Part shown: piece after piece, positions 7,813 through 16,935 of the stretch
How positions within the stretch are numbered: position 1 is the first letter of the stretch
Layout: each line of letters opens with the position of its first letter
Source of the DNA: Psychromonas algicola
Lineage (GTDB): Bacteria; Pseudomonadota; Gammaproteobacteria; Enterobacterales; Psychromonadaceae
Length of the DNA stretch: 64,000 bases
Direction of reading: 5' to 3'
Assembly (NCBI RefSeq): GCF_004378355.1
Contig: NZ_SNUB01000014.1
Coordinates: forward strand, 16,895 to 80,894
Translations under genes and position numbers: made by a program
Notes under the pieces: generated by a model
The model's input: the letters and a program-made list of their open reading frames with translations, nothing else
What the model was told of the DNA's origin: nothing
Databases searched by the model: none

Positions 7813-10341
7813 ATGAGTAAACAGCGCATTGTTGTGGTTGGTAACGGAATGGTAGGCCATAAGTTCATTGATACCATAATAGGTAATGATGATAGTAAGT
7901 ATGAAGTGATCACCTTTTCTGAAGAGTCCCGCCTTGCTTACGACCGCGTACAGATGAGTTATTTTTTCTCAGGTAAAACAGCAGAGGATCTTGCTTTAAC
8001 TGATGCAGCTTATTACGAAGAAAACGGCATTAAATTTGTATTAAATGACAAAGTCGTTGATTTAGATTTTGATAATAAAAACGTTATTACAGCAAGCGGT
8101 CGCGTTGAAAGCTACGACAAGCTTGTTTTAGCAACGGGTTCTTATCCTTTTGTTCCCCCAATTCCAGGAAACGACCAAGAGCATTGTCATGTATACCGTA
8201 CAATTGATGATTTAGAAGACATCACCAAATCAGGCGAAACAAGTCAAGTTGGCGTGGTTGTTGGTGGTGGTTTATTAGGTTTAGAAGCCGGTAATGCCTT
8301 AGTTAATTTAGGCGTTGAAACACATGTAGTTGAATTTGCTCCACGTTTAATGGCTGTGCAATTAGATGAAGGTGGTGGTTCGTTATTACGCCGTAAAATT
8401 GAAGAATTAGGTGTGCAAGTGCATACCGAAAAAGCGACAACAGAAATCGTAGCGGGTACAGAACGCCGTTACAGAATGAATTTTGCAGATGGTTCACATT
8501 TAGAAACCGATATGATCATCTTCTCTGCAGGTATTCGCCCTCAAGATGAACTTGCACGTAAAACCGGTATTCCAATTGGTGAACGTGGCGGTATCGTTAT
8601 TAACAATCACTGTCAAACGGGTGTTGAAGACGTTTATGCGATTGGTGAATGTGCATTATGGGAAAACTTTATTTTTGGTTTAGTGGCACCAGGTTACCAA
8701 ATGGCCAAAGTGGCTGCCGCGCATATGCATGGTGATTCAGAAACTGCATTTACTGGTGCAGATATGAGTACTAAATTGAAATTGTTAGGGGTAGATGTAG
8801 CGAGTATTGGTGAAGTACATGGCCAGACTCCGGGGGCACAATCTTATACTTACAATGATGAAATTGAACAGGTTTACAAACGATTAATTGTTTCAGCTGA
8901 TGGTAAGAAATTAGTGGGCGCTGTATTGGTGGGTGATGTTGATGCTTACGGTAATCTTTTACAGTTAAAACTAAATGATATGAATTTACCTGCTAACCCA
9001 AGCACACTTATTTTACCTTCTTCTGATGGCGAAGAGTCAGCTGGGATGGGCGTCGATGCCTTACCTGATACAGCGGCGATTTGTTCATGTTTTGATGTGT
9101 CTAAAGGTGATATTAAAGACGCCGTTGCTGCAGGTTGTTGTAGCATGGGTGAACTTAAGGCTTCAACTAAAGCAGCAACAGGTTGTGGTGGTTGTTCTGC
9201 ACTGGCTAAGCAAGTGTTAGATAACGAACTTGCAAATCTTGGTTTTGAAGTTAAGAAAGATATTTGTGAGCATTTTGCTTATTCTCGCCAAGAGCTAGCG
9301 GACATTATCCGCGTTAAGAAAATTAAAACCTTCTCAGCGTTATTAACTGAATGTGGTAGTGGTTTAGGATGTGAAATTTGTAAACCTGCCGTGGCAAATA
9401 TTCTTGCATCTTACTGGAACGACTACGTATTAGAAGATGAGCATGTTGGTTTACAAGATACTAACGATAACTACCTAGGTAATATGCAAAAAGATGGGAC
9501 TTACTCTGTTGTTCCACGTATTCCGGGCGGTGAAGTTACGCCAGATGGTTTGATTGTAATTGGTGAGGTGGCGAAAGAATTCGACCTTTACACCAAAATT
9601 ACAGGCGGTGCGCGTGTGGATCTATTTGGCGCGCAATTACATCAACTTCCTGCAATTTGGAAAAAGTTAGTCGATGCAGGTTTTGAAACGGGACATGCTT
9701 ACGGTAAATCATTACGTACGGTTAAGTCTTGTGTTGGTAGTACTTGGTGTCGTTACGGTGTTAAAAACAGTATCGGTTTCGCAATTGACCTTGAAAATCG
9801 TTATAAAGGTTTACGTTCACCACATAAAGTTAAGTTCGGTGTGTCTGGCTGTACGCGTGAATGTGCTGAAGCACAGGGTAAAGACTTTGGTTTAATTGCA
9901 ACGGATAAAGGTTGGAATTTATATGTTGCGGGTAACGGCGGTATGCGTCCTCGTCACGGTGATTTATTCGCCTCTGATTTAACTGATGAAGAATTACGTA
10001 CTTATATCGATCGTATCTACATGTTCTACATCCGTACTGCTGACCGTTTACAACGTACTTCTGTATGGTTAGAGAATATGGAAGGCGGCATTGATTACTT
10101 AAGAGATGTGATTATTAATGACTCATTAAATATTAATGCAGAACTAGAAGCTGAAATGGAAAGCAATATTGAGAACTATCAATGTGAATGGAAAACAACC
10201 ATTGAAGATCCTGAGAAACTAAAACGTTTTAAACATTACATTAACAGTAATGAGACGGATGCGGATCTTGCTTTTAAAGTTGAAAGGGAACAACGTTTCC
10301 CAATTTTTAAAGACGCAATTGAAATTAAAGAATTAAGCTAA
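7813..10341 (+). CDS. nirB: NAD(P)H nitrite reductase large subunit NirB
   Basis: 842 residues, the normal length. Domain order: FAD-binding VVVGNGMVGH at residues 5-14, NAD-binding VGVVVGGGLLGLEAG near 145, a BFD-like [2Fe-2S] region at about 420-465 (CSCFD...GCCSMGE...GCGGC) with a second Cys pair near 515-530 (GLGCEIC), the sulfite/nitrite reductase ferredoxin-like half domain, then the siroheme-[4Fe-4S] ligands Cys640-X5-Cys646 and Cys680-X3-Cys684. It reduces nitrite to ammonium with six electrons. The ATG at 7813 has a GGAATAA ribosome site. nirD follows after 13 bases, so the pair is translated from one message. Siroheme would come from the CysG encoded at the left edge. Confidence 0.96.
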   Translation: MSKQRIVVVGNGMVGHKFIDTIIGNDDSKYEVITFSEESRLAYDRVQMSYFFSGKTAEDLALTDAAYYEENGIKFVLNDKVVDLDFDNKNVITASGRVESYDKLVLATGSYPFVPPIPGNDQEHCHVYRTIDDLEDITKSGETSQVGVVVGGGLLGLEAGNALVNLGVETHVVEFAPRLMAVQLDEGGGSLLRRKIEELGVQVHTEKATTEIVAGTERRYRMNFADGSHLETDMIIFSAGIRPQDELARKTGIPIGERGGIVINNHCQTGVEDVYAIGECALWENFIFGLVAPGYQMAKVAAAHMHGDSETAFTGADMSTKLKLLGVDVASIGEVHGQTPGAQSYTYNDEIEQVYKRLIVSADGKKLVGAVLVGDVDAYGNLLQLKLNDMNLPANPSTLILPSSDGEESAGMGVDALPDTAAICSCFDVSKGDIKDAVAAGCCSMGELKASTKAATGCGGCSALAKQVLDNELANLGFEVKKDICEHFAYSRQELADIIRVKKIKTFSALLTECGSGLGCEICKPAVANILASYWNDYVLEDEHVGLQDTNDNYLGNMQKDGTYSVVPRIPGGEVTPDGLIVIGEVAKEFDLYTKITGGARVDLFGAQLHQLPAIWKKLVDAGFETGHAYGKSLRTVKSCVGSTWCRYGVKNSIGFAIDLENRYKGLRSPHKVKFGVSGCTRECAEAQGKDFGLIATDKGWNLYVAGNGGMRPRHGDLFASDLTDEELRTYIDRIYMFYIRTADRLQRTSVWLENMEGGIDYLRDVIINDSLNINAELEAEMESNIENYQCEWKTTIEDPEKLKRFKHYINSNETDADLAFKVEREQRFPIFKDAIEIKELS

Positions 10342-10354
10342 TAGGGTACAAAAA

Positions 10355-10711
10355 ATGGAAATACAATCAACAAACACAACATGGACGGACATCTGTTCTA
10401 TTAACGATTTAACGCCTAACGCGGGTATTTGCGCTCTATTTAATGAACAACAAGTAGCGATTTTTTTATGTAAACAAACTAACAATGTGTATGCCGTTGC
10501 AAACCATGACCCATTTGGTCAAGCGAATGTGTTATCGCGCGGTTTGATGGGATCGACAGAAGAGACAGTTTATGTTGCTTCGCCATTGTATAAACAACGT
10601 TTTAACTTGGTTACTGGAGAATGTTTAGATTCAGATAAAGAGGAGCATAAGCTTAAAACCTTCGCTATTCGTATCGAAAATGAGCAAGTGCAGCTTAAAG
10701 AAGCAAGCTAG
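10355..10711 (+). CDS. nirD: nitrite reductase small subunit NirD
   Basis: 118 residues with the Rieske-like fold of NirD (NNVYAVANHDPFGQANVLSRG, then VASPLYKQRFNLVTGECL). The Cys-His pairs of true Rieske proteins are absent, as usual for NirD, so it should not carry an iron-sulfur cluster. It is the partner of NirB, 13 bases downstream in the same operon, and is followed by a terminator. Confidence 0.93.
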   Translation: MEIQSTNTTWTDICSINDLTPNAGICALFNEQQVAIFLCKQTNNVYAVANHDPFGQANVLSRGLMGSTEETVYVASPLYKQRFNLVTGECLDSDKEEHKLKTFAIRIENEQVQLKEAS

Positions 10712-10733
10712 TTTATCCCCTTAATAAAACAAT

Positions 10734-10774
10734 AAAACGAACTAAGGTAGTGTTGCTGCTTTAGTTCGTTTTTT
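10734..10774 (+). terminator. intrinsic terminator between nirD and narK
   Basis: A perfect 12-bp stem (10734-10745 with 10761-10772) with a T-run at its 3' side. It should separate or attenuate nirBD from narK. Confidence 0.88.
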
Positions 10775-10814
10775 ATCGTGAATAGTTTTTTTATGTAAAA
10801 ATACAGGATGTATA

Positions 10815-12287
10815 ATGAGTAACAGCACTTTTAATATTTTTTCTTTTCAAGGAAAGATGAAAACACTGCATTTAAGTTGGATGGCTTTTTTCATCACTTT
10901 CGCAGTTTGGTTTAACTTCGCTCCACTACTACAATCAGTTAAAGAAACCTTAGGTTTAACAACAGAAGAAATCAAAACATTATTGATTCTTAATGTTGCG
11001 ATCACCATTCCAGCTCGCGTGATTATTGGCTCTTTAACCGATAAATACGGTCCAAGAATTGTTTATTCTGCATTATTAATTCTTTGTTCAATTCCTTGTT
11101 TTACTTTCGCTTTTTCAGATAACTTTATGCAAGCAGCGATTTCTCGTTTTGCATTAGGCTTTATTGGTGCCGGTTTTGTTGTTGGTATTCGTTTAGTTTC
11201 TGAATGGTTTCCGCATAATGAGTTAGGTACAGCGGAAGGTATTTACGGCGGTTGGGGTAACTTTGGTAGTGCCGCTGCTGCATTTACTTTGCCAACGGTT
11301 GCTTTGTTATTTGGCGGTGAAGATGGATGGCGTTATGCAATGGCTGTGACTGGCTTATTGAGCTTAGTATTTGGTTTTATCTTTTACGCTAACGTAACCG
11401 ACACGCCAAAAGGTTCAACTTACTTCAAACCTGCTAATTTAACTGCAATGGAAGTGACTTCTAAAGGAGATTTCTTCTTACTATTATTAATGAAAGTGCC
11501 TATGTATGCGGCACTTGCTTTATTAGCTTGGAAGTTGGCTCCATCAAACGTAGGCATGATTTCTAATAGTGTTTGTTACACTATTTATGGTTTATTGTTT
11601 GCACTTTATTTGTATGAATGGTCTCAGGTGTGGAAGGTGAATAAAAACATATTTACGACGCCTGTTCCTACTCTTCATCAATATAAATTTAAACAAGTAG
11701 CGGTATTAAATATTCTTTATTTTGCTACTTTTGGATCGGAATTAGCAGTGGTTTCTATGTTGCCATTGTTCTTTTTAGAAACCTTTGAATTAACGCCTGT
11801 TGTTGCCGGAATGGTGGCTTCTGCTTATGCGTTTATGAATTTAGCTTCACGTCCAGGTGGCGGTTGGTTGTCTGATAAGTTTGGTCGTAAATCAACATTA
11901 ATTATATTAACTGCAGGTCTAGCCTTAGGTTATTTGCTAATGGCACAAATCAACGGTGGTTGGGTGTTATGGGTAGCGGTTGCTGCTGCGATGTTATGTT
12001 CTTTCTTCGTGCAAGCAGGTGAAGGTGCTGTATTTGCCACTGTGCCTTTAATCAAACGTCGCATGACAGGGCAAATTGCAGGTATGACAGGTGCTTACGG
12101 TAATGTTGGTGCGGTTGTTTACCTGACTATTTTATCGTTTGTTGATTACCAAACCTTCTTTTACGTGATTGCTGCAACGGCTTTCCTTGGTCTTATCACT
12201 TTATTATTTATGACTGAGCCAAAGGGTAAAATTGCAGAAGTAAATGAAGATGGCAGTGTTACTTTGATTGATGTAGGTAATCACTAG
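10815..12287 (+). CDS. narK: nitrate/nitrite transporter, MFS superfamily, NarK/NasA type
   Basis: 490 residues with about 12 membrane segments. It carries both nitrate signature motifs of the NNP family: GGWGNFGSAAAAFTLP near residue 140 and GAYGNVGAVVYLTI near 430, plus the MFS loop motif GSLTDKYGPR near residue 74 and SDKFGRKS in the second half. It imports nitrate for NasA across the inner membrane. The loop between the two halves is somewhat long (about residues 195-290, with additional hydrophobic stretches). The gene lies 40 bases after the nirD terminator, with GGATGT before the ATG, and is followed by the kinase gene. Confidence 0.94.
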   Translation: MSNSTFNIFSFQGKMKTLHLSWMAFFITFAVWFNFAPLLQSVKETLGLTTEEIKTLLILNVAITIPARVIIGSLTDKYGPRIVYSALLILCSIPCFTFAFSDNFMQAAISRFALGFIGAGFVVGIRLVSEWFPHNELGTAEGIYGGWGNFGSAAAAFTLPTVALLFGGEDGWRYAMAVTGLLSLVFGFIFYANVTDTPKGSTYFKPANLTAMEVTSKGDFFLLLLMKVPMYAALALLAWKLAPSNVGMISNSVCYTIYGLLFALYLYEWSQVWKVNKNIFTTPVPTLHQYKFKQVAVLNILYFATFGSELAVVSMLPLFFLETFELTPVVAGMVASAYAFMNLASRPGGGWLSDKFGRKSTLIILTAGLALGYLLMAQINGGWVLWVAVAAAMLCSFFVQAGEGAVFATVPLIKRRMTGQIAGMTGAYGNVGAVVYLTILSFVDYQTFFYVIAATAFLGLITLLFMTEPKGKIAEVNEDGSVTLIDVGNH

Positions 12288-12488
12288 GTCATCGTTTATT
12301 AAGCTAGTTGTTGAAATGGATGTTAGCTGCGTTATTGCTTTGTAATTAAAATGCTTAATTATGAAATCAATGTCTTAGTTTCATCCATTTTTTTATTTGA
12401 ACGCTAGATCATCAATGATTGTGCATCTATGGTTTTAATAGGTTTAGATTTTGACGTTTTAAAATAAGAATAATAAAGGTAGCGCCCT

Positions 12489-14249
12489 ATGAATAAGAGC
12501 CCAAAAACTCCAAAACTGAATGTCTGTATCGGCGGTTATTCCACTGCAGGAAATCGCGATGTTAATCAAGATGCATTCGCCGTTAAAGAGCCTTATTCCT
12601 TAGTTGAGAAAAACGTAAAAGGGATTGTCGCTTGTGTTGCTGATGGAGTGAGTTGCAGTGATAACTCTCAACAGGCAAGCCATACCAGTGTGACTCAATT
12701 TATTACTGACTATTACAGCACCGATAGAAGTTGGGATGTTAAACAATCCGCAAGCAAGGTGTTAAATTCTCTGAATAGTTGGTTATACAAACACAATGAA
12801 ACCGATGCTCGTCATAACGGATTAATTACTACTTTTAGTAGCTTGATCATCAAATCAAATACTGCCCATTTATTACATGTTGGCGATAGCCGAGTGTATT
12901 TATATCGAGATGAAAAACTTAAGCAACTGAGTCATGATCACAGTCGTGCTATTTACCGTCAAAACACTGTTTTAACTCGTGCTTTAGGCATGGACTCACA
13001 TTTAGATATCGATTATCAAACGGTGCCTTTGCAACCCGGTGATTTGTTTTTGTTATCCAGTGATGGTGTGCATGATTACTTAGACTATGCTGCATTAAAT
13101 AGTTACTTACAAAAGATCTCGACAGCGCCAAGCACACAAGAGTTTGAAGATCTCACCAAAAAGATTTGTGATGATGCGTTAGCAAAAGGCAGTAGCGATA
13201 ATATTACTTGTTTATTAATGCAAGTGACTTCATTACCTAATGCCGATTTAAATGAATTATTTACCCATTTGAAAGGATTGATCATTCCTCCCGCTATGCA
13301 AGTGGGCAATGAGATAGATGGTTTTAAAATTGAAAAAATAATACATGAAGGTGCTCGCAGCCATGTTTATTTAGCGGTAAATAAAAAGACGCAGGAGCGG
13401 GTTGTATTAAAAATGCCTTCGCTTAACTTTGAGGAAGATCTAGATTATTTATTAGGTTTTTATAAAGAGCAGTGGGTTGGCCAATCCATTAAGCACCCTA
13501 ATATCATGTCTATTGCTAAAAACGTGAAAGGCTCTGTGTTTTTGTATCATATTTGTGAGCATATTGAAGGCATAACACTAAGGCAATGGATGCAAGAGAA
13601 TCCTAATCCAGACCTACAACAAGCGCATAATATTATTATTAGAGTGGTCAATGCAGTGCGCGTATTACAGCGTGCTGGCATGGTACACAGAGATTTAAAG
13701 CCAGAGAATATTATTATCTCAGTTAACAATGAAGTGAAGTTAATTGATTTTGGTACCGTTAAAATCAGTGGTTTTGAAGATATCGTTAAAGAGCAGCAAG
13801 ATGAACCACTAGGCGCGGTAGATTATATTGCCCCTGAATATTTAAACCATGGTCAGAGTTCAGCGCTATCTGACTTGTTTTCAATTGGCGTGATACTTTA
13901 TGAATTACTAACAGGACATTTACCTTACCCAATGAATCAAGGCCACTCACTAGAGCGAGCAAGGCATTACAAGTGGGTTTATGAGCCGATTCAAACACAC
14001 AGAGAAGATTTACCAAAACGTTTAGACAACATCCTACAAAAAGCATTGCATCCTAAACTAGCAGAACGCTATACAAGTATGAGCGAATTTGTAAGTGACT
14101 TTACACAGAGCCAAAACAAGAAAACAGCAGAAGAATTAAAACCGGCATTAATAGAGCGCGATCCAGCCAAATTTTGGCAAATCCTCGCTTATATATTTAT
14201 GGGCGTGAGTGTGATTGAGTGGTTTTTATTGCTCAATAAGGATGGATAA
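12489..14249 (+). CDS. PP2C phosphatase-Ser/Thr protein kinase fusion with C-terminal membrane anchor
   Basis: 586 residues. Residues about 10-250 are a PP2C-type phosphatase: NRDVNQDAF, VADGVS (Asp52), HVGDSRVYL, LLSSDGVHDYL and GSSDNIT supply the metal-binding aspartates. Residues about 275-555 are a Hanks-type kinase: a degenerate glycine loop (EGARSHVYLA), Lys308 in VVLKMP, catalytic loop HRDLKPEN (Asp402), DFG (Asp420) and APE at 448-450. Both halves look catalytically intact. A hydrophobic C-terminal segment (about 563-582) should anchor it in the membrane with the domains in the cytoplasm. It follows narK by 201 bases. From memory, Pseudomonas aeruginosa also has a kinase gene among its nas genes, so it may control transport or reductase activity; the target is not known. 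Confidence 0.92.
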   Translation: MNKSPKTPKLNVCIGGYSTAGNRDVNQDAFAVKEPYSLVEKNVKGIVACVADGVSCSDNSQQASHTSVTQFITDYYSTDRSWDVKQSASKVLNSLNSWLYKHNETDARHNGLITTFSSLIIKSNTAHLLHVGDSRVYLYRDEKLKQLSHDHSRAIYRQNTVLTRALGMDSHLDIDYQTVPLQPGDLFLLSSDGVHDYLDYAALNSYLQKISTAPSTQEFEDLTKKICDDALAKGSSDNITCLLMQVTSLPNADLNELFTHLKGLIIPPAMQVGNEIDGFKIEKIIHEGARSHVYLAVNKKTQERVVLKMPSLNFEEDLDYLLGFYKEQWVGQSIKHPNIMSIAKNVKGSVFLYHICEHIEGITLRQWMQENPNPDLQQAHNIIIRVVNAVRVLQRAGMVHRDLKPENIIISVNNEVKLIDFGTVKISGFEDIVKEQQDEPLGAVDYIAPEYLNHGQSSALSDLFSIGVILYELLTGHLPYPMNQGHSLERARHYKWVYEPIQTHREDLPKRLDNILQKALHPKLAERYTSMSEFVSDFTQSQNKKTAEELKPALIERDPAKFWQILAYIFMGVSVIEWFLLLNKDG

Positions 14250-14290
14250 CCATGATTGATTTTGACCTTATTTTCGCTTAATTTTACTTA

Positions 14291-14470
14291 GTACATCACT
14301 TTTTTAAATGATTTGTTTGCTGTTCTCGGGGTTTGGCTTTCAAGGTTCCAGAGCTTTACTTTATTTATGAACGTCACTTTTAAGTGCCCTCTTGGTGTTT
14401 TAGGCTTTTGGCTTGCTTTTATCTATCTACAATTAGCATACTTAATTCGGTCGGGTGAATCCGACATCAC
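14291..14470. repeat. degraded REP-like elements
   Basis: The gap after the kinase gene holds worn copies of the same repeat family: a CATCACTTTTTTAAATGAT module, a GGTTTGGCTTTCAAGG relic, AACGTCACTTTTAAGTG and, at the end, TCGGTCGGGTGAATCCGAC. Confidence 0.75.
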
Positions 14471-14540
14471 TGATTATTACTAGCTAGTTTATGCTTTTCA
14501 TTCGGGATGTATTTTTTAAAATGCTTTATTAATAATTGAA

Positions 14541-14813
14541 TTAAGCTACTTTATTCATCTTCTTCAATGCACACTTGCACATGCCATTTTTTAAAGCAGG
14601 GCATTTTTTACAAGCCTCTGATTTATAGGGTTTGTAAAAAATATTTAAATCTGACGTATCTAAATAATTAATATCAATATTTTTAGGTTTTTTTGCGTCT
14701 TCAAACAAAGATAAAATTTCAACAATAGGGGATTCAAAAGAAGCTTTATTTTTTTTTACCTTATTTTTCTTCAATTTCTTTTGCAGCTTTTTTAAAGTTT
14801 TCTTTTCATTCAT
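14541..14813 (-). CDS. small Lys-rich protein with C-terminal Cys cluster, unknown
   Basis: 90 residues. The first 25 residues are strongly basic (KKLQKKLKKNKVKKNK) and probably helical. The last 25 contain Cys-X2-Cys-X6-Cys-X-Cys, a spacing that could bind zinc or an iron-sulfur cluster. I do not recognise the family. It stands alone between REP clusters on the minus strand. Composition with a clear charged N-terminus and clustered cysteines makes a real gene more likely than a chance frame, but no function can be given. Confidence 0.6.
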   Translation of the reverse strand: MNEKKTLKKLQKKLKKNKVKKNKASFESPIVEILSLFEDAKKPKNIDINYLDTSDLNIFYKPYKSEACKKCPALKNGMCKCALKKMNKVA

Positions 14814-14935
14814 TAATTCATACCATTGTTTATGTTTTACGGTATAAATTTAGTATAAATGCGAATGAAAGTAAATATCATTTGCGTGTTTTTTATATTT
14901 ATAGCATCACGTTTAAACGATCAATATTTTGTTTT

Positions 14936-15265
14936 GGGATGTCACTTTCAAGTGACCTATTTTGCTTTGAATTTTGTCTTTAGGGACATGTCCTTTAAGC
15001 CACCTGCTGTTAGCATCGATAGTTCAGTCGGATGAATTCGACATCCCGAAGTGGGTCGTTCCTCACGGTCCTCCGTGAGAATGCATATTATCTTTCATTT
15101 TTGACTTTATGGTTCTCGGGACGTGACTTTAAAGCTACCTGTGCTTTACTTTATTTTATTTCGGGACGTCACTTTTAAGTGACCTTTTGGGGTTTTAGAT
15201 TTGCTTGTTTTTAATTCACCTATAATTAGAGTACTCAAATCGGTCGGAACAATCTGACGTCCCAA
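14936..15265. repeat. two REP-like elements and a separate short hairpin
   Basis: 14936-15050 is one element (GGGATGTCACTTTCAAGTGAC, AGTCGGATGAATTCGACATC and a second central hairpin relic). 15116-15265 is another (TCGGGACGTGACTTTAAAG, TCGGGACGTCACTTTTAAG, then CGGTCGGAACAATCTGACG). Between them 15062-15079 is a perfect 7-bp hairpin CTCACGG-TCCT-CCGTGAG. No gene is visible between 14814 and 15294. Confidence 0.82.
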
Positions 15266-15294
15266 GAACCTTTCAGCTTACCCAAAACTATTCT

Positions 15295-16146
15295 TTACCC
15301 TTCAGTAATAACCGTTCTTAAACCATAATCTAAAATCTTACCGGTTTGGCTTTTGACACTTAACGTGGTTACTTGTACTTTTTCACCTTTACATAATTCA
15401 TTAGTGATTTGACGAATTCTTGCTGCATCTAAACGAGGGGAGTAAGTGTTCGCTATAATAAAGCCGCCTTTAGATCGTAATGCTAATGCCGCTTCAATTA
15501 ATTCTGGAAATTTATTTTCTATTTTCCAACGCTCTTTTTTCGCACCGATACCAAAGGCGGGGGGATCCATAATCAAGCCTTGATAGTGTTTCCCACGTTT
15601 AATTTCACGTTGTGCAAACTTTAATGCGTCTTCTAACACCCAATGCACGTCAGTTAGTCCTGAAGATTCCATGTTTTCTTTGCCCCATTTGATTATCTGT
15701 TTTACAGAATCACAATGTAGCACTTCAGCACCTTGATCTCGTGCGACTAAAGAAGCTACGCCAGTATAAGCAAACAGGTTTAAAAAGCGGTCGCCATGTT
15801 TTAGGTTATCGGCAATAAAATCCCAGTTTGCACGTTGCTCAGGAAATAGCCCAACATGTTTAAATTTAGTCAGGTGTAAATTGATGGTGATATTATTAAA
15901 CGTGATTTGCCAATCATGTGCTAAACCACCTTGTAGTGATTTCCACTCACCAGCACTGCTACTACTTTCAATAAACTCAAAATGTGCTTTTGCTAGCCAT
16001 TCTTTCTTAGATAAAACAGGTTCAAAATAAGCATTCATCTCAGGACGAATGGTAACAACATTACCCCAACGTTCGAGTTTTTGATTATTTCCAGCATCAA
16101 TCAGTTCATAATCAGGCCAAGGTGCAGTAAAAGTGCGTTTTATCAT
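15295..16146 (-). CDS. class I SAM-dependent methyltransferase, RlmI-like catalytic domain
   Basis: 283 residues. SAM-binding motif I is FLNLFAYTGVAS (121-132) with an acidic loop EVLHCDS after it; motif IV is MDPPAFG (193-199); FKHVGLFPEQRANW (95-108) corresponds to the loop before motif I in the RlmI group. This group makes 5-methylcytosine in 23S rRNA, but the N-terminal PUA domain of RlmI is missing and the catalytic Cys of that group is not evident, so the target is uncertain. It is a lone minus-strand gene, diverging from the polysaccharide locus. Confidence 0.82.
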   Translation of the reverse strand: MIKRTFTAPWPDYELIDAGNNQKLERWGNVVTIRPEMNAYFEPVLSKKEWLAKAHFEFIESSSSAGEWKSLQGGLAHDWQITFNNITINLHLTKFKHVGLFPEQRANWDFIADNLKHGDRFLNLFAYTGVASLVARDQGAEVLHCDSVKQIIKWGKENMESSGLTDVHWVLEDALKFAQREIKRGKHYQGLIMDPPAFGIGAKKERWKIENKFPELIEAALALRSKGGFIIANTYSPRLDAARIRQITNELCKGEKVQVTTLSVKSQTGKILDYGLRTVITEG

Positions 16147-16422
16147 AGGGGTAACTTATATGGAAAGTGTATGGTTATTAAGGCGCAAATTATACAAATG
16201 AAAAGGGGGGATTGCACACTTTATATAAATAGCTTTGATAATGTCGTTCATTAATGAATAGTAATTGAGCGAATAATTTATAAAAAATGAACGTTTGAGT
16301 AATTATTAACAGAATAAGTTGATGTGAATAGCAATGATGTTAGATTAATGTAAAAAGTAAGTCAGTAAAATGCTAATGTTTATAGTTATATAATTCATAA
16401 CGAAAATAATTAATAGAACACT

Positions 16423-16893
16423 ATGCTTCCATTAGCTACATTTAAAACAGTTGTAGAATCAACACCTCTTATATCAATAGATTTTATTGTTAAAAATAAA
16501 GAAGAGAAATTTTTACTTGGTAAGCGAATTAATCGTCCTGCAAAAGGCGCATGGTTTGTTCCTGGCGGACGAGTTTTAAAAGGTGAAACCTTTGAGCAAG
16601 CATTTTACCGTTTAATTAAAAGTGAATTAAATTTAGATAATGTGGAATCAATATTTAAGGGAATTTATCAGCATTTTTACGATGATAACTTTTCCGAAGA
16701 AAATTTCAGTACCCATTATATTGTATTAGCTTATGAAATAGCCTTTAATGCAGACCTGAATTCTCTGCCGAAAGAGCAACATTCAAATTATCGGTGGCTT
16801 TCAAAAGAAGAGTTATTAAACGATAAAACTGTTCATTTACATAGCAAATGGTATTTTCAAGAAGATAAGCAAGCAGATGAACTATTTAGATAA
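16423..16893 (+). CDS. gmm: GDP-mannose mannosyl hydrolase (Nudix family)
   Basis: 156 residues, close along its whole length to E. coli Gmm/WcaH: STPLISIDFIVKN, FLLGKRINRPAKGAWFVPGG and HFYDDNFSEENFSTHYIVL. The Nudix box is of the altered Gmm form (GGRVLKGETFEQAFYRLIKSE), which lacks part of the usual Glu set and suits inversion at the sugar carbon. It hydrolyses GDP-mannose to GDP and mannose and may limit the GDP-sugar pool. It is the first gene of the polysaccharide locus, 42 bases before manC. No ops/JUMPstart element was found in the 276 bp upstream. Confidence 0.92.
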   Translation: MLPLATFKTVVESTPLISIDFIVKNKEEKFLLGKRINRPAKGAWFVPGGRVLKGETFEQAFYRLIKSELNLDNVESIFKGIYQHFYDDNFSEENFSTHYIVLAYEIAFNADLNSLPKEQHSNYRWLSKEELLNDKTVHLHSKWYFQEDKQADELFR

Positions 16894-16935
16894 ATTAATA
16901 CGAATTAACTTTCATTTTAAGTTGGATAATATTTT

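Noticed and set aside
12288..12488. Small gene between narK and the kinase gene
   Set aside because: No frame with a ribosome site and sensible composition; probably leader and promoter of the kinase gene.
16147..16422. ops/JUMPstart element for RfaH before gmm
   Set aside because: No GGCGGTAGC-like sequence was found; the gap is plain AT-rich DNA.
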